64,000 nucleotides of DNA from Xenopus tropicalis (taxonomy: Eukaryota; Chordata; Amphibia; Anura; Pipidae), in NCBI RefSeq assembly GCF_000004195.4, contig NC_030680.2:146338545-146402544 (forward strand), given 5' to 3'. The position numbers were made by a program, and so were the translations under genes. Below, in pieces: positions 56,640 through 64,000 of this stretch. Positions within the stretch are counted from its first letter, which is position 1; every line of letters starts with the position of its first letter. The notes below the pieces were generated by a model, which did not search any database, was not told the DNA's origin, and saw only the letters and a program-made list of their open reading frames with translations.

Positions 56640-57157
56640 CTTTCAAGGCCTAAAAAAATTTGTGAATCAGTGAAAATGACTTGCGTCAAAAAAAAATTGT
56701 CGCCCGTGGCTATTGTTTTGTCACGCAGCTATTGTTTTGTCGCCCGGCTATTTTTTTGTCGCCCGCTGCTATTGTTTTGTCGCCCGGCTATTTTTTTGTC
56801 GCCCGCTGCTATTGTTTTGTCGCCCGCAGCTATTGTTTTGTCGCCCGCAGCTATTGTTTTGTCGCCTGGCTATTCTTTTGTCGCCCGCGGCTATTGTTTT
56901 GTCACCCGTGGCTATTGTTTTGTCGCCCGGCTATTCTTTTGTCGCCCGCGGCTATTGTTTTGTCGCCCCGGCTATTCTTTTGTCGCCCGCGGCTATTGTT
57001 TTGTCACCCGTGGCTATTGTTTTGTCGCCCGGCTATTCTTTTGTCGCCCGCGGCTATTGTTTTGTCGCCCCGGCTATTCTTTTGTCGCCCGCGGCTATTG
57101 TTTTGTTGCCCACATCTATTGTTTTGTCGCCCGCAGCTATTGTTTTGCCCATCACTA
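56640..57157. mobile_element. Ac-like hAT MITE with a long ~21-bp array
   Basis: Ends GCCCATCACTA at 57157; the left end is lost. From 56,697 the unit GTCGCCCGCGGCTATTGTTT, with shorter GTCGCCCGGCTATTCTTTT variants, repeats about 20 times, the largest such expansion here. Forward frames across it (CRPRLLF-type) are repeat artefacts. Confidence 0.8.
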
Positions 57158-57880
57158 GCCTTCATTCATTTTTTGGAATGATCCCCCTTTCTGAAGGTTA
57201 TGAGGTTCATGTATTATTGGCACACGTGAAAGTGTTATAAAGGTAAGCGCTAAGTGATTTGAAGGGTTACTTCATACCCAGCTTCATATGTTCTTTCATC
57301 TCTTGGATAAATGCCGCCTCATCACAACCACTTAGATGAAATTCAAAAGAGAATTTATATTAAATGTGCAGATCAAAGAAAACTCTTGATTTGAAAGCAT
57401 TTCCGATGTTTCCGTCTTGAATATTCCAGTAAAGTTTTGCGTTAGATGCAAATGAATTTGTCTTTGATTGCTTACCGTGATTATAATTCCGCAATCCGAC
57501 TCCACGGGTCTCGCTATAGGTGCGGTCTAGACTAAGGGCAACTGCTTACTGTGCAGTCAATTAAAGGGAATCTATAGTGTAATTGTAATTTATAGTGTTA
57601 CTCTTTATGGTGATAAAGAACAATTGTTATTTACACCATAGGGATACTTTTTCACAAAGTCAAAGGGGATGATTCAACAAATATTGACCCGCTAAAGATC
57701 CTTTAGGAATCCCTAGGTCAATGGTTGATAAACCAGCCTATTTATCAAAACTTTCCCGATTGTCAAGCCACATAGTCGTCCGATATACTGCTGGAACACT
57801 GAAAAAACTTCAATAAACCAAGCAACACCCTGAGATAAAAGTTGGTGCACTCAAAAGACCCAACACCAAAGCACATGAAG
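57158..57880. other. Unrecognised sequence up to the Penelope-like relic
   Basis: No gene. T2-like TTAAAGGGAATC lies at about 57,562. The last 40 bp read, in another frame, VGALKRPNTKAHEE, which may be the start of the endonuclease linker. Confidence 0.4.
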
Positions 57881-60610
57881 AGTAATGTGATCTATGATGT
57901 CCAGTAGAGTGAAGAAAACTTGGATCTATACATTGGGGATACAAAACAACCACTTAGTAAAAGAATGGCCCAACATAGGAGGTCTAATGCTTCAGGACAA
58001 GACTCAGCAGTCTATCTACATCTAAGCTCGGATCTATACATTGGGAATATGAAACAACCATTCAGTAAGAGAATGGCCCACCATAGATGGACTAACTCCT
58101 CAGGTCAAAACTTGGCTTGGTCTTTCTACATCTAAACTCAGATCTATTCATTGGGAATATAAAAAAAAAAACACTCAGTAAGAGAATGGCCCAACATAGG
58201 AGGTCTAACGCTTCAGGACAAGACTCAGCAGTCTATCTACATCTAAGCTCGGATCTATACATTGGGAATATAAAACAACCATTCAGTAAGAGAATGGCCC
58301 ACCATAGATGGACTAACTCCTCAGGTCAAAACTTGGCTTGGTCTTTCTACATCTAAACTCAGATCTATACATTGGGAATATAAAAAAAAATCACTCAGTA
58401 AGAGAATGGCCCAACATAGGAGGTCTAGCGCTTCAGGACAAGACTCAGCAGTCTATCTACATCTAAGCTCGTATCTATACATAGGGAATATGAAACAACC
58501 ATTCAGTAAGAGAATGGTCCAGCATAGATGGGCTAACTCCTCAGGTCAAAACTTGGCTTGATCTTTCTACATCTAAACTCGGATCTATACATTTGGAATA
58601 TAAAAAAAAAAACTCAGTAAAAGAATTGCCCAACATAGGAGGTCTAATGCTTCAGGACAAGACTCAGCAGTCTATCTATATCAAAACTTGGATCTATGCT
58701 TTAAGAAAGAGAATGGTCCACCATAGATGGGCTAACTCCTCAGGTCAAAACTTGGCTTGGTCTTTCTACATCTAAACTCGGATCTATACATTGGGAATAT
58801 AAAAAAAAAAAAAAAAAACACTCAGTAAGAGAATGGTCCGACATAGGCAGGCTAACTCCTCAGGACAAGACTCAGCAGTCTATCTACATCAAAGCTCAGA
58901 TCTATACATTTGGGAATATGAAGCAACCATTCAGTAAGAGAATGGCCCACCATAGATGGACTAACTCCTCAGGTCAAAACTTGGCTTGGTCTTTCTACAT
59001 CTAAACTCAGATCTATACATTGGGAATATAAAAAAAAAAAACACTCAGTAAGAGAATGACCCAACATAGGAGGTCTAACGCTTCAGGACAAGACTCAGCA
59101 GTCTATCTACATCTAAGCTCGGATCTATACATTGGGAATATAAAACAACCATTCAGTAAGAGAATGGCCCACCATAGATGGACTAACTCCTCAGGTCAAA
59201 ACTTGGCTTGGTCTTTCTACATCTAAACTCAGATCTATTCATTGGGAATATAAAAAAAAAACCACTCAGTAAGAGAATGGCCCAACATAGGAGGTCTAAC
59301 GCTTCAGGACAAAACTCAGCAGTCTATCTATATCAAAGCTTGGATCTATACATTGGGAATATGAAACAACCATTCAGTAAGAGAATGGCCCACCATAGAT
59401 GGACTAACTCCTCAGGTCAAAACTTGGCTTGGTCTTTCTACATCTAAACTCAGATCTATACATTGGGAATATAAAAAAAAATCACTCAGTAAGAGAATGG
59501 CCCAACATAGGAGGTCTAGCGCTTCAGGACAAGACTCAGCAGTCTATCTACATCTAAGCTCGTATCTATACATAGGGAATATGAAACAACCATTCAGTAA
59601 GAGAATGGTCCAGCATAGATGGGCTAACTCCTCAGGTCAAAACTTGGCTTGATCTTTCTACATCTAAACTCGGATCTATACATTGGGAATATAAAAAAAA
59701 AAACTCAGTAAAAGAATTGCCCAACATAGGAGGTCTAATGCTTCAGGACAAGACTCAGCAGTCTATCTATATCAAAACTTGGATCTATGCTTTAAGAAAG
59801 AGAATGGTCCACCATAGATGGGCTAACTCCTCAGGACAAGACTCAGCAGTCTATCTACATCAAAGCTCAGATCTATACATTTGGGAATATGAAGCAACCA
59901 TTCAGTAAGAGAATGGCCCACCATAGATGGACTAACTCCTCAGGTCAAAACTTGGCTTGGTCTTTCTACATCTAAACTCAGATCTATACATTGGGAATAT
60001 AAAAAAAAATCACTCAGTAAGAGAATGGCCCAACATAGGAGGTCTAGCGCTTCAGGACAAGACTCAACAGTCTATCTACATCTAAGCTCGTATCTATACA
60101 TAGGGAATATGAAACAACCATTCAGTAAGAGAATGGTCCACCATAGATGGGCTAACTCCTCAGGTCAAAACTTGGCTTGGTCTTTCTACATCTAAACTCG
60201 GATCTATACATTGGGAATATAAAAAAAAAAAAAAAAACCACTCAGTAAGAGAATGGTCCGACATAGGCAGGCTAACTCCTCAGGACAAGACTCAGCAGTC
60301 TATCTACATCAAAGCTCAGATCTATACATTTGGGAATATGAAGCAACCATTCAGTAAGAGAATGGCCCACCATAGATGGACTAACTCCTCAGGTCAAAAC
60401 TTGGCTTGGTCTTTCTACATCTAAGCTTGGATCTATACATTGGGAATATAAAAAAAAAAAACACTCAGTAAGAGAATGACCCAACATAGGAGGTCTAACG
60501 CTTCAGGACAAGACTCAACAGTCTATTTACATCTCAAAGAAAAAGGGACACTCATTTGAGGACAGATGGTTTGAAAGAGGTGTGAAGGGGCCATTGATGC
60601 CAAATTGGAA
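57881..60610 (+). pseudogene. Penelope-like GIY-YIG endonuclease relic with tandemly amplified core
   Basis: The sequence starts in frame as SNVIYDVQ, a stop (TAG 57905-57907), SEENLDLYIGDTKQPL. VIY and LYIG form the GIY-YIG core, and KRMAQHRR carries the expected conserved Arg. It ends at 60543-60600 with KGHSFED and RWFERGVKGAI; the Glu codon 60573-60575 is the expected catalytic Glu. Between them the LYIG...SGQDSAVYLHL segment is repeated about 24 times at 108-111 bp spacing. Units alternate: type A keeps SGQDSAVYLHL; type B reads SGQNLAWSFYI then stop. A-runs of variable length (7-17) shift the frame, so no protein is made across it. The domain order fits the C-terminal endonuclease of Penelope-like retroelements. 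The reverse transcriptase is absent. Confidence 0.82.
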
Positions 60611-61807
60611 AAACCATCTCTTCAACAGAAGAGGGTGCCTGTGGCCCCACTTGTCAACAACTATGCAATGCCGCTTTGGCATCCTTACCCCAGTGGTTTC
60701 GCAACAAATCACACTTTGACTAAAGTACATAAAAAAATTCAGAAAAATAACACCTACCTTAATGAACATCATGGCACCATTGTGACTGGATCACACTTTT
60801 ACACATCTGTGAGTTTCAGCCAACACCTAACTGAATGGTTTAATGGAACCTTTGTGATTAATATCAGCGACTGTACTACGTCGGGAAATTCCCTACCACT
60901 CGGCTGAACCTGAAGAGTGGAGTCCGACCCTGCCTACTAGTGAGTACTCTTTTTCCTAAAACCTGGTACATAACTAGTAGTAGTATTAATATATATATAT
61001 ATATACATCGTTCAAGCAGTCACTGGCCAGTACACTAATAAAACAGAATGCAAAGAAAAACCTATCTAATACCCTGGCAAGATAACTAAGATAAAATAAT
61101 ATAGAATTACCAATCATCCCAAAGTAAAACACGAGTTTCCCAAGGCAACTTACTTCTGTTGAATGAACATTGAAATCAGTATCTCTGTTCAGCTATAATC
61201 TCCTACAACTGTGAAAAATGCACAGGGACAGGCTTAACTCCCAGTTGTATGTGTTGCCTGATAAATGGTTTTATTTGCAGGCTCAGGAGTTCACAATAGA
61301 ATTATTGGAATTATATATAAACAACTCTAATATAAGGTGTCTGGCAACCTGCTCATAGAATCCCTTTCTGTGAAGTTCTTGTGGGTCTGGACTTGATGGC
61401 ACTACATAATAACTCCCAAGAATGGTATTAACCCATCTTCAGGAATTACAATAAGATGCGCAGAGAATATAAACAACCAGACGGACAAGGCTTTTAGTTG
61501 AAATCCTCTGTAGGCAAATTGTCCAAACTGTGTTTTGGAGAAAGAAGTTTGATCCTAATAGGGTCAGTGTAGTAAGGCAGAAAATTGGGGGTACTTTGGA
61601 TTGTATGGAACCCTGTTGGATCCTGATTGGTGAGAAGACCACAAACACTTTGGGCTTCAGTGCCCAAGCCTTCTTAGATTCTTCAGACTAGGCTTGGGTC
61701 AAATGCTTAGGCAGATAACCATGAATATATGTGAGTCCTTACTCCAATTAGAAATGAGTCTTTCAATAAGGGCAAACCAATCTAAACTTGTTCCATTGGG
61801 TAAACTG
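60611..61807. other. Possible Penelope-like 3' region, then unrecognised sequence
   Basis: The open frame to 60907 follows the endonuclease relic but matches nothing I know. A (TA)n tract lies near 60,990. No gene is supported. Confidence 0.4.
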
Positions 61808-62242
61808 TAGTGATGGGCGAAATGTTTCGCCAGGCGCGGATTCCGGATTCTGCCTCGGAAAAATTTGCCGCGTGTCCAAAAATTGTTGCAGGCGTCGAAA
61901 GAATAGCCGTGCAACAAAAGAATAGCCGCGGGCGACGAAATAATAGCCGCGCGACAAAAGAATAGCCGCAGGTGATAAAATAATAGCCGCACAACAAAAC
62001 AATAGCCGTGGGCAACGAAATAATAGCCGCGGGCGACAAAAGAATAGCTGCGCGACGAAAGAATAGCCGCAGGCGATGAAAGAATAGCCACGAGACAAAA
62101 TAATAGCCGCGTGGCAAAACAATTTTTTTTTTGGCATGCAACATTTCCGCCGTTTCGCAAATTTTTCCGCTGTTTCGCGAATCTTTTTAAAGATTCACGG
62201 ATTTTTCGGCAAAGCGAAACGGGACAGATTCGCTCATCACTA
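61808..62242. mobile_element. Ac-like hAT MITE with ~21-bp array (435 bp)
   Basis: Ends TAGTGATGGGCGAAAT and GCTCATCACTA, flanked by GTAAACTG (61800-61807) and GTAACCTG (62243-62250), 7 of 8 identical. About 11 units of AATAGCCGCGGGCGACAAA fill 61,890-62,125. Confidence 0.88.
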
Positions 62243-62298
62243 GTAACCTGTATAGGTCAGTGTAGTCTGTCAGAGCCACCACATACTGAGCCCTAGAC

Positions 62299-62798
62299 CA
62301 GGGTTGGGCAAACTTTTAGGCTCAGGGACCACCCTTCCTAACCCTTCCTCCACGGTTAGGGATGGCCCATCTAAGAATCTCGGATCCTGTGTGACACATG
62401 CCTACCGAGAGTTGCAGGGAGTTGTTGCTTCCCTAAAGCCAATGAGAACCTACTAGCAGGGTCGGACTGGGTCTGGGCCGCCGGGGCCCACCGAGCTTTT
62501 TGCCCAGACCTGATCCTTGTTGCCGCTTCCCCTGGCTGTCGATGTCCTCTCTTGATGCATTTAGCCTACGCACACTCAGGGGAGGACGTCGGGTGGGTGG
62601 GGGCCTCTGCAGGGGGTAAGGGGGGAGCGGCGGGAGAAAGAAGCGTGAGGTTTGCTGTTAACTTTTCTGTTAGCATCAATAGCGATCTGGGACTGCGGTC
62701 TCTGTTAGGAAAAGTGAGACACACCAATCCTTGGCAGGCCGGATTAAAAAGACCAATGGGCTGGATGTGGCCCACGGGCTGTAGTTTGCCCACCCTTG
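62299..62798. mobile_element. Charlie-like non-autonomous hAT element (500 bp)
   Basis: Ends CAGGGTTGGGCAAAC and GTTTGCCCACCCTTG with duplications CCCTAGAC (62291-62298) and CCCTAGAG (62799-62806). Near the right end GATGTGGCCCACGGGC is typical of the family. A GTCGGACTGGG repeat lies inside at about 62,462. Confidence 0.85.
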
Positions 62799-62806
62799 CC
62801 CTAGAG

Positions 62807-63120
62807 GTTTAACAATAGGGGAAGGAGACCTAGCAGTGAAAGGGGTGATACTTAAGATTTAGCAAACATTAAGACATTTCTTGCCTTCTTGGGGATGCCA
62901 AATAAGGACAGTGATTGACTATTTGGTAGCCCCATGTGGACTGCTAGCCTGAAGAAGGCTCTGGTCAAGTACTGGGGACAGATATCACTCACACAATTGC
63001 CTAATCAGAAACAAAAGCTTCCCCTGTGTCAATAGGTGCAGCGGTGCAAGATTCGTATTGGAAGGACTGAGCGACACTAAGCGCAACTATAGGGAAGTGC
63101 AAGGTCCATTTTTATGCAAG
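62807..63120. other. Unrecognised sequence
   Basis: GCCAAATAAGGACAGTGATTG resembles part of the 300-bp hAT family (62,897-62,960), but no ends are visible. Confidence 0.35.
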
Positions 63121-63122
63121 TA

Positions 63123-63921
63123 CAGGTATGTGATCCCTTATCCGGAAACCCGTTATCCAGAAAGCTCCGAATTACGGAAAGGGCATCTCCCATAGACTCC
63201 ATTTTATTTGTATAATTCAAAATTCTAAAACTTATTTCCTTTCTCTCTGTAGTAATAAAACCTTGTAATTGATCCCAACTAAGATATAATTACCCCTTAT
63301 TGGGGGCATAATAACCCTATTGGGTTCATTTAATGGTTAAATGTTTCCCTTTTCTCTGTAATAATAAAACAGTACCTGTACTTGATCCCAACTAAGATAT
63401 AATTACCCCTTATTGGGGCAGAACAGCCCTATTGGGTTTATTTCATGGTTAAATGATTCCCTTTTCTCTGTAATAATAAAACAGTACCTGTACTTGATCC
63501 CAACTAAGATATAATTACCCCTTATTGGGGGCAGAACAGCCCTATTGGGTTTATTTAATGGTTAAATGATTCCCTTTTCTCTGTAATAATAAAACAGTAC
63601 CTGTACTTGATCCCAACTAAGATATAATTACCCCTTATTGGGGGCAGAACAGCCCTATTGGGTTTATTTCATGGTTAAATGATTCCCTTTTCTCTGTAAT
63701 AATAAAACAGTACCTGTACTTGATCCCAACTAAGATATAATTACCCCTTATTGGGGGCAGAACAGCCCTATTGGGTTTATTTCATGGTTAAATGATTCCC
63801 TTTTCTCTGTAATAATAAAACAGTACCTGTACTTGATCCCAACTAAGATATAAATAATCCTCATTGGATGCAAAACAATCCTATTGGGTTCAATGTTTTA
63901 TTGATTTTTTAGTAGACTTAA
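63123..63921 (+). mobile_element. TA-flanked MITE with 113-bp array (about 5 units), interrupted
   Basis: Left end CAGGTATGTGATCCC after TA (63121-63122), five or so units, then the start of the right arm up to TAGTAGACTTAA. There a TTAA-type element begins instead of GGTATGG. Confidence 0.85.
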
Positions 63922-64000
63922 GCTGGCCATACACGGGCAGATCCGCTCGCTTGTCGATGTCGCCAAGCGAGCGGATCTTCACCCGATATCCCCACCTATG
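63922..64000 (+). mobile_element. TTAA-type MITE inserted in the preceding MITE (cut by window end)
   Basis: GCTGGCCATACACGGGCAG directly follows TTAA (63918-63921). The inner hairpin AGATCCGCTCGCTTG with CAAGCGAGCGGATCT corresponds to that of the copy at 31694. Confidence 0.75.

Noticed and set aside
56670..57240. Three overlapping plus-strand ORFs of 162-175 codons
   Set aside because: All are frames of the ~21-bp array in a hAT MITE.
57920..59908. Series of 60-79 codon ORFs as separate small genes
   Set aside because: They are units of one amplified Penelope-like endonuclease relic, cut by stops and A-run frameshifts.
62552..62812. 86-codon plus-strand ORF
   Set aside because: Lies inside a non-autonomous hAT element and overlaps its right end.

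Overview
The window looks like intergenic or intronic DNA of a clawed frog, Xenopus, most likely X. tropicalis. Supporting signs are T2-type MITEs (TTAAAGG ends), a TA-flanked MITE carrying a 113-bp tandem repeat, many short Ac-like hAT elements with ends TAGTGATGAGCGAAT, and a copy of the horizontally transferred SPIN hAT family. These were recognised by eye and memory; no database was searched. I see no host protein-coding gene. The only substantial intact coding region is a Gag-like ORF inside a young LTR retrotransposon. Two further retroelement coding relics are visible: a LINE ORF2 C-terminus and a Penelope-like GIY-YIG endonuclease.

Layout. 1-9.4 kb: mostly unrecognised AT-rich sequence with short hAT elements, a 459-bp foldback element and a 335-bp tandem duplication. 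9.4-14.3 kb: a half hAT element, then a 3.9-kb 64-bp minisatellite that merges into a LINE ORF2 relic, with another hAT inserted in its last unit; a U2 snRNA-like fragment follows. 15.7-19.8 kb: a complete LTR element with two 715-bp LTRs and a 377-codon Gag-like ORF but no pol. 21-24 kb: a palindromic T2-like MITE, a MITE with a 113-bp array, and SPIN. 25.4-27.3 kb: an 82-bp minisatellite. 28-35 kb: hAT and foldback elements with internal repeats, a three-level nested insertion, and a 16-bp minisatellite. 35.7-43.5 kb: four arrays of the 113-bp MITE repeat, two of them head to head, and a 1.25-kb hAT element. 43.6-46.4 kb: an L2-like LINE tail amplified as a 77-bp repeat, plus a T2 MITE. 46.8-54.6 kb: a 7.8-kb array of 45-bp units that stays open in several frames on both strands. 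55-64 kb: two more 113-bp MITE arrays, hAT elements, and a 2.6-kb array whose unit is the core of a GIY-YIG endonuclease.

Main theme. Roughly a third of the window is tandem repeat, and most of the arrays lie within recognisable transposable elements: LINE ORF2 codons, a LINE 3' tail, a Penelope-like endonuclease, a TA-flanked MITE, Ac-like hAT MITEs and a foldback element. The locus reads as a collection of satellites born inside transposons rather than a set of cooperating genes. Target-site duplications visible at many elements give a relative order of insertion.
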